From: Trogon surrucura
Lineage: Eukaryota > Chordata > Aves > Trogoniformes > Trogonidae
Reading direction: 5' to 3'
Assembly: GCA_020746105.1 (NCBI GenBank)
Contig: CM036630.1
Coordinates: forward strand, 12,485,840 to 12,549,839
Length of the DNA stretch: 64,000 bases
Part shown: in pieces, positions 23,461 to 35,417 of the stretch
How the letters are laid out: every line of letters begins with the position of its first letter
Numbering within the stretch: the first letter of the stretch is position 1
The notes under the pieces: model-generated
The model's input: the letters and a program-made list of their open reading frames with translations, nothing else
Told to the model about the DNA's origin: nothing
The model's database searches: none
Made by a program: the position numbers and the translations under genes

Positions 23461-25128
23461 TCTGCTTCCTTCGTCCCTGGCACTGCACAAAAGAGAAGCA
23501 GTGGCTTTCCATACTCCTCCGATTACACCGATGGGAAATACCTTCATCAATCTTTTCAAGCTCAGTCTTTGTTAACTGCTCTCCCTTTAATTCAGCATTT
23601 CTGCAGCATTTAGTTTCACCTTTTCATCATCTGCTTTATTTTAATGCTAATTAGATGCACTGAGGTATAAATCTCCCTTTTTTGTTTTGCTTTGTGTTCC
23701 AAGACACAGATTTTTATAAAGCACAGAATCATTTGCATCAAAGTACTTCCAGTATTTCACTGGGGGGGAAAAAAAAAAGCAAGCTATTTACCATTGTACC
23801 CAAGAGTGACAGTGCTTTCTTATTCTCAAAACACAGGCATGAAACACTCCTGAGTCTGCCTCCACCACAGCAGAACATATGCCACTTTTAATCAAACTAA
23901 CTGCCTCTCTGTTTATTAATCTAAACTCCCAAACCAATCTAAGCATGAGAGGGAGGAAAATAAAAAAAAAAAAAATTAAACAAAACCTTGACAACAAGTC
24001 TACTGTCTCATCTAATAAAATTGCTGTAAGCTGCCCAGCTGAAAGTCTCTGGTAACGGGCAATCACTGAGGATTCGCTGGGGCAGCTGACCTTTGCCTGC
24101 TGCCTCCAGAAGGTGACTCGTGACACCAACTCCGTGGCTCTCTGAAGATGGAGGCGATTCCTTTCGGACTTCGCTTCATGCTGTTATTTCTGCCTCTTTG
24201 GCTCACAAAACTGCTTTCAGGAGCTCTTTTTAAAGCTGCTTCTTACTTCTACTTGCAGCTGAAGGTACCAGCACTTTGAAGAGCCCTGGGAACGGCTATA
24301 CAGAGCACATGGAGAAACCTGCTGAAAATGAGCCAAGTTTCTTATTCAAATATTATGTGTAGTTCCAGAGTTTCACTGCAATTCATGTACCCGTATTAAA
24401 GACATGGGCTTGAGCTTGCAAAATGCCTGCAATTTGTGTGGTTTCAACAAACTTCCTTATGTCCTTTCCAAGCTGCCCATGCTCCAGGCGTAGGATGGAA
24501 AACACGGTGGGACTTTACAATGCCCTAAAAATTGTGATTGATCTTACCTCTCATTGTCCGTTAGGTTCCCACAATGATTCAGGATGTTACAGGCTGAGAC
24601 ATTAACAGCTGTAAGTGTTCATTAAAAGCACTGGGCCCCATGCTGGAATCAACATAAGGGAACAGCATGGAGCACCACATCACCACCTATTTAGTTTTAC
24701 AGTCCTATCAGACCTACCCGCTACAATGGTGCATCTCAGCAGAATTAACTGAAATGTCTCATTGAGTTAATGCTTATCTCCGTGCTCTGAGCTCACCTTT
24801 CAAGAAAGCCAACAGAAGCGGGCTGCTCTGCAAGCACACTCACTCTGTTATTCAACACATCACTTTAGAGAGGTTGCACACAGCTGGTTGCATGTAGGCA
24901 GATGCCAGGAAAACTTCACTTGTTGAAGAGAAGGATTTGCAGTGGCTCCAGAACTCGGGGCAAAGGGAGAATTAAGTGAACTCTACATCCTTTGCAAAGG
25001 CATGGGGGGAGCTCTTCCAGCCCTCTCACAAGGAGGTGTTGAAGCGCTAAGCAGGCACATCCCTGCATTTTGGAATTTGTGAGCAGTAAGTGATTACAGT
25101 GATTAACAAGGACTTTGGAGCCGTTCAT
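23461..25128. other. non-coding, no gene seen
   Basis: A G7A10 run lies at about 23762-23778, and an A-rich run at about 23960-23980. A 113-codon minus-strand frame (23788-24129) is partly built from this low-complexity sequence. Nothing else is recognised. Confidence 0.45.
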
Positions 25129-25535
25129 AGGGTGAACTGACACGCTCAGACAGTGAGAAATTATCGTGGTTTGCTAGTCAGAATGATTAAAATTTCGCAG
25201 GGCAAACTGAGACCCATGGTCAGGGAGATGTAATGATTAAGTGAGTCATGTCCACTACCTCGTCAGGAGGAGGCTCAGATTCATGGGCAGCGAGACGGTT
25301 ATTAACATGGCGACATCAATAGTTATTAACCTGGCTGCATCGGCGTTGTTCACAGAATGAACTTCACTTCACAGGGGGAGACAGGGGGAAAACAATTAAC
25401 AAAAGAATTTAGCAGTGCTCTCAGGGTGAATTAAGATGTATGGACAGAAACAGGATTAATGCAAATACATCAGCGCTGACCGCAATGTGACCAGACTCAC
25501 AGGAAGAAGACTCAGATTAACGTGGTCTTGTCATG
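25129..25535. repeat. degenerate tandem array of ~50-110 base units
   Basis: Units begin with CAGG or close variants at about 25198, 25264, 25372, 25421 and 25499, with a possible first unit near 25129. Most share an order of motifs: CAGGGnnAACTnAGA, then CATGGnCAGnGAGA, then a GATTAA or TATTAA core, then a CAnnTCA end. Inside the unit at 25264 there is a further internal copy: GTTATTAACATGGCGACATC followed by GTTATTAACCTGGCTGCATC. Divergence is high, so the array is old. Function is unknown. Confidence 0.45.
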
Positions 25536-28500
25536 TCAGCTTGTTAGATGGCTCCTCAGTAGGAGGGCTTGGGCGGTGACTGTGCCTTCAGAATTCAAGG
25601 TTAAATGCTACCCAACTTGGCAACTGGTGAAATTAAGCCAAAAGGGGAAGCAATTATCTAGTCTAGACAGACCCTCACATCTGTACAAGTGTTTTGATGT
25701 CTGCTGGCCGGTGCCAAATATATCAATTAGTTTGCAGAGAAGCAACATTAGAAACCATGTCATCTGTCTGGTCTCCAATGCAAGACGAGGCTTACAGAAT
25801 TTCACAAGGGTTAATGAAACTCAAGATTCAAGGCCAGTTTCAGTACTTTGCAAACTTCCTATGTTAGCACAGAGCGAACAAGTCAAAGTCACATGTACAC
25901 CGCCTTTACGCACCCCTGTGGTACAGTGTGGCACAAAATGTCCAGTAGCTACAGAAGCAGTGCCAGGCACACAAAATCCACATTCAGCTACTGATAAAAC
26001 CTATTAAACTGTTAGCCTTGCAGACTAAACCTTTCTTTTCACAGGACAGATACAACACCACAGTTGACCACCACCTACCTGGGTTCTGCAGCTTAGAGAC
26101 AGAGGCACAGCTGGGATTTCGGGGGACAAACAGGGAAACCAGTCACTGCAATATTTCCCTTCTGGGGGGGGGAACCTTGGGTCTGTGCCCCAGTTTGTGA
26201 AAAGCTGAGTCCAGTTCAGACCAGTCAAGACCAATTTGTCACAACTGCCCAGTCTATGTGACACTTGGCTCTCGGGCATACTTAAGAAATCTGGAGAGGC
26301 ATTTTAAATGCATTGGTAAAGCGGGAACAGCAAGGCTGAAAGTGAGAGCTGCTACTAAACACCCAAAAAGAGATTTTCCTGGACATTGTCTTCTGGTCAC
26401 TGTGACTAGTGGCCAAACAAACCCTTCGCTCAGCATTTCAGCCATTTGCACACCAAATTGCTTCCTGAGGCCTGCAAACAGCCTGCCTACCCTTAGTTAG
26501 GAATAGAGGGCAATGATCTCAGAGATGGAAAATTGTTAACACGCTCCTGTTTTCAGACCAGAAGGAAAGCTAAGAAAACAAAGTCAGCAGGGGATTGAAG
26601 TGTCAGGAAAAGCTGTCTCCTTTGGGTTGGGTACAATGCAATTCTGTGTACAAACAGCTAGCTAATTATTTCTTACTGCATATCAGCTAAGACTGACCTG
26701 ATTAAAATCATAAATCAGCCAATGCCTCTGTTTTTATGCTGTGAGAATCCGTGTCTGTGTTTGCATATTAATTAAGATATGCTAAGTAATCAAAAATGTT
26801 TGCTAGGAAAAAGAAAATAGATTGTAACCTGACAGAAGCAAACACAGGAACATGGTGTACCAACTTTTAAAAATAACCTTTTGTTTACTCTGTACCCTTT
26901 GAAATTATGAGCAGTTTCCAACGACATGTGATTTCTTTCCACCAGGTTTAAGGAAAAAAGTCTCTGCCATTTGTATCCTGCGACTTGTTTCCGCTTGGTA
27001 GGAAAATAGCATGAAAGCTGCTGTCAGGCTGGAAAGCTGCGTAACTTTATAAGCTCCAGCATATTTTTTGGCTGTTCTTCCCCATGTGCTACCAGATTAA
27101 TGTCACTGTTCAGCAAAGCTTAGAGTATTGATGTTGAAACATTAAAGCTATTTCATCAATACTATGTTTGGAGAGAGGTCATTTATGGTCATTAGAATAG
27201 AAGAGCATTTATTCTGGACATCAGAGAAATCCCCATGGGTCCTAGAGATCATGCTGCAATCCCTATAATGCCATTAATATAATGGCCTCTTTCCTCTTTA
27301 TTAGGATTTTACGGCTAAGCAGGATGTAAAGAAAACTATCAAGTCAGTGGAGTCCAGCACCCTACAGTCACTCTTGTCACAGAGTCCATATGCTGTTCTC
27401 TGTTGGTTTTCCTGTGTGGGAAACAATGTTCATTAACTGATATCGCTGAGCCTTTTCTCCCAGCAGCTACAGGATGCTACAGGGCTAATACCTCCAGCAG
27501 GATGCTAAAATGCCCTGCCTCAGTTACAGTGTATAAAGCAGCTGCAAATGCCCTGCTTTATTTATCTTCGTGTTCTGCTAATACAACAGACTTCAAGTTG
27601 GGGTGTTTTTCCCTGTATTATTCTGAGTCAGAGCTCAGAGGGCTGAAGCTGGGATCATGTCCCCACCAGAGCAGTGCCTGCAGCCCTTTCACAAGGTGTG
27701 GAAATTTTTCTCACCAGAAATTCAGTTGTTTGTTTTTTTACCAGCTCAAAGGGATGGGGTGAAAGATCTGCTGCCACTTAAAACCTGAATGTAGACACTT
27801 TGGTCTCCTACTTTTTTTGCCCGATTTTTACATCAACCTAGAGACATCACTAGACCTGCAACCTCCTGGCCTCTTTCTTTTCTCTGCCTCCCACAGCAAC
27901 AGGTGAAATCACGGTGTCAGCTAAGCCATACAAAACTGTCAGTCAAATGGGTTATGCTCCAGGGCTCATTCACAGCGATGTGCCCGAAAGAGATTTATGC
28001 AAAATGTTCTGCTAATTTAGGCAGGAAGCATACACGCTGCATCTGTCTGTCTGCAAGCAAGCGGGAAGAGTTGCTACATTTGGATGATGTTACTGCAAAA
28101 GCAACACCGTGAAGACAGATGGGTTGAGCCAGCAGTATCTAATCCCAAAAAATGATGATTTTCCAACTGAAAGGCAAACGCCCACCCTCTCAATGGAATA
28201 ACCTGCCGAGACTCAGCTGGCTGTCCTCGCAGCACACCGTTGCTGTGATAGCACCGGGCAGTTTTGGACTGGCTAATGACCAGTTGCCCCTGCACAGAGT
28301 GAGGCTCTTTGTTTAGCAATGGGCTTGATTCTGCCAAGAGATTTCAGAAAAAGGGCCATGAAGATCCAAAAAAGTACATTTCAGCTTTGGAATACAGCCA
28401 TTCCACTTATTACAAAATGCCCAACTCTGATACAACATTGCTATTGGTTTCTTAGGAGGCAAGTCCAAACCAAAGGAATTCACCAAAGGAAATACCATTG

Positions 28501-28795
28501 CCTGTTAAGTACAGACGTAAAATTAGCACCATGAAGAGAGCTTTACCCATAAAATAGCAGTGTTTAAATCTTGTCAATTCCTTAACATTTTTCCCCCTAG
28601 CGTGGGTCCTTAAATCGCCCTGCAGAGAGCACTATTACTATTCTTCAATTCCTACCTTTAAAAGCTTCACTAAGGCAAGCAGGGAACAGACCCATTCCAA
28701 ACAATCCAATAAAAATGGCAGATAAAATATCAGGCATGCTCCTGCAGCAAGTTAAGAAACCTGCAATATGTTCAAGGACGTTTTGTGCACAAGAG
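25536..28795. other. non-coding, with one possible regulatory block
   Basis: A 161-codon plus-strand frame (25522-26007) overlaps the end of the tandem array and resembles no family. The block at about 26640-26830 is listed separately. A G8 run lies at about 26163-26170. Confidence 0.4.
26640..26830. promoter_or_regulatory. candidate enhancer-like conserved block
   Basis: The block is AT-rich, depleted of CpG, and dense in homeodomain and POU-type cores: CTAGCTAATTATTTC, then TGATTAAAATCATAAATCAG, then TTGCATATTAATTAAG, then TATGCTAAGTAATC. This style is common in conserved vertebrate enhancers, but with no alignment it is only a candidate. Confidence 0.25.
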
Positions 28796-28811
28796 AAAAA
28801 AAAAAAAAAAA
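28796..28811 (+). repeat. poly-A tract (A16)
   Basis: Sixteen A residues, followed after GAT by six more. The sequence after it (28835-28885) carries two near-copies of a TAAATTATTCAC/GAATTATTTAC motif, that is, TAATT-type homeodomain cores. Confidence 0.85.
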
Positions 28812-31800
28812 GATAAAAAAATACAGGCTAAATTCATCAGTAAATTATTCACTGTGAATTATTTACTCAGAAGCAGTTAATTAAGAAACTCTTTTAACGT
28901 AAACATTTTTATGTCCCTTACCCGTGAAAATTAAGCTGTATTTGAAATCTTCCCAAAGGCACAATCCTAAGGCAGGTGCTGGAGGACCAAAGCCCCACAG
29001 CTGGTGATTTCACCCAGCCAGATGTGAACAGGCTCCGGGATAAAAACAACAACTACGACAGCGGAGCAATGGGGCTGCTCTAGGGTGGTTTGTCTCACAA
29101 ATGCAGGTGCAAACCCTGGTGCAGTCCTGCCCAGGTGAATCTTGCTTGTGTTCAAGGTTGGAGCTGGCTTATACGTGAGCAGGTCAGAGCTTAGGCAGGG
29201 GGACACATTTACATCCGAATCTGCTGGGTTAGAGTACCCGAAGCTTCTTAGAGAGGAAACACCTTGTTATACCTGGCGCATAAAACCTCGGGCAGCTCTT
29301 CCTTGCTTAGAGCTGTGAATTGCTCTTGCAGTACAAATTAACTGCTGCCGCAGTAGCTGACAACTTAGACCAAAGGCAATTGTACCAAATTTTTGCACGC
29401 TTTAATGAGAAGCCTCTAGTTACTCCACACACATGGTTTATACCACTTTCCTCAGTCTACTCCTTGAAAACCTTTTGTATTGGCTCCTTCTTAATTGTAA
29501 GCAACCATCTGACCTCAGCATCTTTCCCCTCTGGGAAGACAAAGCAAGGAAATTTTGTGAGCATGGATAATTCTCTATGGGAAAAGATCAGAGTTTTCTG
29601 GGGTGCTTTTCACAGTGAGAGATGGAAAATACTGGAGAATGCACCCACACAGACATGTCAGAGCAGGATTTCTTCTTGGTCATAATTTTGCTCGCTTTGC
29701 CTACACTTTCAACGTGTAGTAATTTAACATCCTGGTAGGAATGATTTTTGCAGACTGTGATAAGAAGGCATCATTTCTATATTATGGATTGTTGCTTCTG
29801 CCAAGTTTTCTTCTCCTTATGCTTTTCCACCATGTGTTTCTTACACAGTGATTGTGCTTTATCACTTAGTGAACAACACTGTAAGGTTCCTTTCAAAGCT
29901 TCCCCATGAAAAAGAAAAAACATTATTAAGTTATCCTGAAAATATTATTCTAAGCTGAGCATGTCTCACGGCTGCAGTGTGGATCCTACTGATCTCCACC
30001 TTTCCCAGGCAGATAACATACACCACGGGCTTCACACACATGAAAAAGAAATGTGCTCTTAAACCTTTGGAGCAAGATCCAAAAGCCTCTGTCCCTCTAC
30101 TAAAAAGAAAGCAGCAGTTTATTGTGATTTGGCCAGGGAGTGGGTGCCTTTGGTCTCATTCAGAAGCCAGAAGCTAACTGCAAATGTTGTGGATGATAAG
30201 CTACGTGGCCTGTATTTTACATCTGGTGAGAATAGATGAGCATAACAGTCCCTTCTGCAATGAAAAAAAAAATCTATTTAAGGATGAAAAGCTGCATTTT
30301 TTTGGTAACATTTTGCATTTTAGTTTCACAATCACTGAAGGTTTTATAGTCAGTATCTGAACTAGCTGTAAAGACATGCAAAACCCAACTTTCTTTGAAT
30401 ATTTCCCCTTGGTGGCCATCCAGTCACTTTGATACATCTGCTCATGCCTGTCAGCAGCAAATAATCTTGGATGGCAGATTAATTGAATAGTGTACGTTGC
30501 AATCTAATTTTCATAACTCCTCATTTATGCTGTAATTTATATAAACGTTGTATGACTCCCTGGGAATTCCAGCATGGATTCTGGAATACAGTGGTCACAA
30601 AAATACAAATTGGCAATGGCAAAAAATTATTATGGATTTCACAATCTGATGTTGGTGGCTGTTTTAGATAAATGTTTACTTTCTAGATGTCATTTCATTA
30701 GTAAAGCTTGAGCACAGAAACATTTACAGAAAACAAACACAAAAGAATGGCAATGACAGCTGAATCAAAATCCACCACTGCTTTCCAGCAAATGTGAAAT
30801 GATGTTTTCTACTCTTGCAGCTTTTACTGCTCTAATATGGAGCGTGGCTCTTCGCACACACAGAGATTAACATGGGCTCAAGATGATAGTCTCATTCCTA
30901 GCACAGTTTATATCCATGTATAAGGTTTACAAAAGGTTTTCTTCTCTCCTCTCTTTTAAAGACAAGAGACCTGAAGAAATTACTTGTGTCTGGTAAAAAC
31001 AGTTTGTCTCAGTGGGGATAATGTTAATCGCTAGATAGCATAATACCTTTCATAACTTTCAAATTAAATATTAAGCATTTAACAACATTTTGGCTATCCT
31101 GTCACAATCACCCTGCTGTAGGTCATAGCAGGGCATCTGTCTTCAAATATTGCATACTGTTTATAGCTGATCATCCTCTAAAAGACTGATTACTGCGTTA
31201 GACTTGAACATAAACCAACTGGTATTGCTCTACAATCTACACAGCTGGAGAAATTAATCTATTTTGGTTTATGATGAAGGAAAACTAAGAGTTACACCAG
31301 AGCCATAAAGAGACTTTGTGGTGGACATTGCAAAGAAATCAGCATTTTTCTGTTTTACTTTTGCTTCCACCTTAATATCCTAGTGCTAAACTCATACACT
31401 GCTCTGTCTTTTGTCTCAAGGTTCCCTTTGGTGGCACGTAAAACACACAGGAAAGCTGAGCTGTCTTAATAGGTGTCACCACCTAGAAGATGCCAAACAG
31501 TTTCTTTTAGGAGCCACACGAAATAACAAACCACCATCTTGTCCCTATCACTATAATATTTAAACGCCAAGCAAAGAAACACAAAATGATAGAAATCTGA
31601 TCATGCAGTTATTGTGCACTGTCAGTACTAAGCAGCCCAATGCAAAATTGAATAAACTACTTGTGAAGCAGCATTTATGATATATCATTGCAACAGGTGT
31701 TACCTGTTAAATGCTTTCCTTTTCCTGCAGGCTCCCACTTACAGAATGAACTCCTGATGCCCAGACAGTCCATACAGTACGTTTCAGTCTGGTGAAACTG

Positions 31801-33205
31801 CCAGCCGGGATTCGCAAAGCGATGGGGCTGTATCTGATATGCAGCTCTGCTCTACTTAAGATCTCCCTTATTTCAGGGAAACATTGAAACACAAACATAC
31901 TTCACATGTTTCTTTTTTTTGGCAATTATTCCTGATTTGCAGCCACTTCATTTTTTGACACGGTCACTGCACTAATGGTGCTCACTCATTCCTTCGAACC
32001 AGTGATGTTACTCTGCTGGACTCATTCTGATCTAAGCTCTGTCCTCAAAGTATAAACAGCTCGTCCTCTCCACACTTTCTGCATATTTGCATTTTACCTG
32101 AGATGACATACGAGCACAATATATTTAGCAAGGGCTACTCCCGCTGGCCTTTAAAACCAACCTGAATTTAAGCAGCAGTCCTTGTCAGTCAGTCTTACGC
32201 ACATCAAACACACTTGGAGCAAAAGAAAAACAAAACTTTTTTACCAACTTCATGCCTATATTCCTATGACACAAGGAAGCAAAAATCTACCAGAGCCACA
32301 GGAGATCTTGCTCATGTTTCTTTTATTTAGATTTACTAAAGATAACATTAAGTAGGCAAATTACTTTGATTCCCCGAAGAAATTCTAAGAAATAATGTGT
32401 GCGAGGAGTAAAAAACACTAACAGCCAAAATTTACTAGGACTTCTTTTTGTGGGAATAAATGTTCCTGTCTTATTGCCTTAAAAATAAATGCACAAACTA
32501 TTAAACATCTATGGTGTGAGATCTAATAGTAAAGAAGAATGAAAAATTATTTCTCTCTGCTGGCTATGCCCTAGACACAAATCTAAGAAATGGTGCTTAT
32601 GTCTTGAAGGAGTGTTAAAGATCATATTTTCTTTTCCTCATATGTTTGAAGAATGCTTAAATGCTTGAAGAAGCAGACAGTGAGTGTTGTCAGGTGCAAA
32701 AAGGCAACACGTAAATTTTCTCCACATCTTACTGTCTTGCAGAACCTGAGCCCGGAACACCAGCAGTCTTTTCCATTGCAGTCCCGTACCACCAGGCTTT
32801 TTTAAGTGGACCTGGCTTCCCACTTTCCTCTTGCCTGCCTGCAGTGCTCAGGGGCTGCCGGGTGCTCAGGGGCCATCGCTGAGAGAGCGAGCTGGTCTGT
32901 GAGCTGGAGCCGAGCTGGGTTTGCATCCAGCATTTGCAGTGAGAAGATGCTGGTGGAAAAGGTTCTCGAAGGACACTTCATGAAGGACACTTCAGAAACT
33001 TGTTCACATCCCTTTCTTCTCCCAGGCAAAGTACCGCCTCCGGCCCGACAGCCTGGACAGGCACAGTACCTCTTCCATCAGCCGTGCAGGCAGACTTCCA
33101 GAGCTGGAGGTGCTTACAGCCAGTTGGCAATTAATTTGAAACAGATCCTGTAAATCTGTTGTTTTAAAGTTTGGTGGCTGATTTGCATCCAGAGGCTATG
33201 ATATC
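28812..33205. other. non-coding, no gene seen
   Basis: The longest frame is 121 codons (29320-29685, plus), unassigned. Two small direct duplications occur: GTGCTCAGGGGC at 32844-32855 and 32862-32873, and GAAGGACACTTCA at 32968-32980 and 32982-32994. The sequence at about 32800-33080 is GC-richer than its surroundings. Confidence 0.4.
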
Positions 33206-33224
33206 CCTGATCACAGTATTGTGA
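33206..33224. repeat. 19-mer shared with the 34.5-kb hairpin
   Basis: CCTGATCACAGTATTGTGA occurs here, and its exact reverse complement occurs at 34523-34541, inside the hairpin about 1.3 kb downstream. It is itself partly palindromic. A shared origin is more likely than chance for 19 identical bases at this distance, but no longer homology is visible by eye. Confidence 0.6.
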
Positions 33225-33540
33225 CAGTTTCCTCTTAAAGTCCCTGAAGCTTTAATTGAAAATAATCGGCAGTGGAAGTTGTTCTAACAGTCCACATTCA
33301 CTGACGTAAACAAACACAGGACTTGAAAGCTGTGAAGGCTTCTGTTTGCATCTGCGGCTCTTTCACCAAAAGGCATGTTGCTGATTTCATTTATTCCAAA
33401 CACAGCATAAATGAATGCTTAATTTGGAAGCCTATAAATAATGAGCATGCTCAATTACAGCAGCAGCATCTAGAAGCAGGCTTGAAATGATGTTCCTGAG
33501 TCTCTAATGCTATTAAGAATTTCTATACGCTGAGCACCAG

Positions 33541-33553
33541 ACACACACACACA
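33541..33553 (+). repeat. short (AC)n microsatellite
   Basis: Six and a half AC units. Confidence 0.9.
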
Positions 33554-34504
33554 GAAATTCACAGGGAAGTGTGTTCCACCCACTTTGGGACAGCCCCCAC
33601 AGTAGTTCAGGCACTAATAGCTCTCAACAGCACAAAGGCCCTTTTTGAATTACACTTGTTACTGCAATGATCTTTCAGTGGTTCCCAGAAACGATGTTAA
33701 ACACAAGGTGAATTTAGTGCAATAGGAAGAGGCAAAGGAAGATGCCTTTATCAATTTTCTTGCACCTCCCCGAACATGGTAAATATCTGAGGGGTGTTTG
33801 GCTACTTCAAAGCATTTTGCATGATCAATAATGGTGAGAGATGCACAGCTTGCTACCACTGTCCCGAGTGACAGGCACCTGAAACACACTCCTTTCCCAA
33901 TGCCTTTCTGAGGAAGAGACAAGTGGTTCTGGCAAACTATCTGAGACAGGCGGGCATGTAGCTCCGATGAGATTCACGTCCTTTCCTCTTTGCATTCTCT
34001 CTGCACCCATGGAATGACAGAATGTCACATACAGAAACCAAGAAGCTTTGATGTATAGAGCAGGAACAATGTGTAATTCTCTGCTCATGGTCTCTTTCAG
34101 GTTTCTACCAGATTCACCTTTCCTCATTGCAAAATTAGATACGATTCCTCAGCAGAGATGAAATTACCACCAGCTCATTTTCCTGTGCTCTGGTATCTAC
34201 CAAAGTGCTGGGAAGTTGACCTCACGCTTGACTGATCACGTCTTCACATCCTGCTCACCGAAAATGAGACTGAGACTGGAGAAAGGAATAGGATGTACTA
34301 CCAGAAAGCTGCAACAGCATCAGCTGTTTCCAAATCCAACTGCCATCGAGCAAGTAAGCTCTCAAAAATTACTTCATTGTTAACTCAGCCATGTGGAGGA
34401 GGGGACCGGCACAGGGAATGGGACCACAGCAGAGCTGAGCATCTTGAAAGATGCCAATTCCTCCATCTTTGACAGTTTCTTGATTCACTGTGAGGCTTCT
34501 GCTT

Positions 34505-34555
34505 GTAGAGATAATACCCCGATCACAATACTGTGATCAGGTGTATTATCTCTAC
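34505..34555. repeat. strong imperfect hairpin (22 paired bases)
   Basis: GTAGAGATAATAC (34505-34517) pairs exactly with GTATTATCTCTAC (34543-34555). After a small internal loop, two C.G pairs follow. Then GATCACA (34521-34527) pairs with TGTGATC (34532-34538) around a four-base loop. This leaves 22 pairs with one mismatch and one bulged base. It could be a minimal MITE-like insertion, a hairpin RNA, or a template-switch product. Confidence 0.85.
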
Positions 34556-35380
34556 GCACTGAGTTAAGAGCTGGAGGACACAGAGATCCTGTACTCTAAC
34601 AGGTCCTCCTTCTCCTGCGGGTTTGATTTCTACACCACCGTGTACAGTTTCTAAATTTAATCTATCAACCTAGTTCCAGTTAATAGGCCAGCAGTGGTTG
34701 TTTCCTTCTGTCGCCACAAGCCCAGCCTTAGGCCAGCTACTGCAGACAGGGCAGCTGTCACGTTTCAGCCAGGTCTCCGGCTGCCTTTGCTTCAAGAGAC
34801 TGGCAATAGCATGGGGAAGATGGTGTCAAGATTGTTCCCTTTTCTTCCTCCTGCACTTACTCCCAAAAGCAGGTCATCCAGCACTTATGCCAAAGACTTA
34901 ATTGTACTTTCTCAAGATTGGAAGCATTTCAGCCCCCCCAGTATCTCCACTGCTTACCACACTGATTAATGCTGAACACAAATCCTTGGCTTCTTAGTTG
35001 TCTTTCCCTCATCCCTTGAGCTCTCTTCATTTATCCCTCTCTTAATGAGGCAGTGAACAGGTATTTACTTGCATTCCTGATTTTTTTTAAGTTCTGCAAC
35101 CTACTTTTTAACACACAGATCATCAGCAGCTTAGAATTATTTCAGGAATGACATAAAAATGCTTCCTTTTTCTTCCCAGCACACACAACCATCTCCTGCT
35201 GCTCAGAGACCCACAGTACAGCAGACGCCAGATGCCACCCAGGCCCTGAACAAAAGACACCAAGCTTCTATAAGGAGATAAAATTAATGACTTCCCCCTT
35301 GACATTTAAAGACCATCATGCGGACATGCCAAAGGAGAGAAGAAAGCTACAAAGCACAGCAGGTCCATGATCTGCCTTAG

Positions 35381-35417
35381 CATACACACATACATAAATA
35401 AATATATAATAAAAAAT
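35381..35417 (+). repeat. low-complexity AT/CA repeat
   Basis: Mixed CATACACACATACATAAATA and AATATATAATAAAAAAT sequence: an impure microsatellite. Confidence 0.8.

Noticed and set aside
25522-26007. 161-codon plus-strand open frame
   Set aside because: It starts inside the degenerate tandem array, has no recognisable domain, and its length is near the upper end expected by chance in 64 kb.
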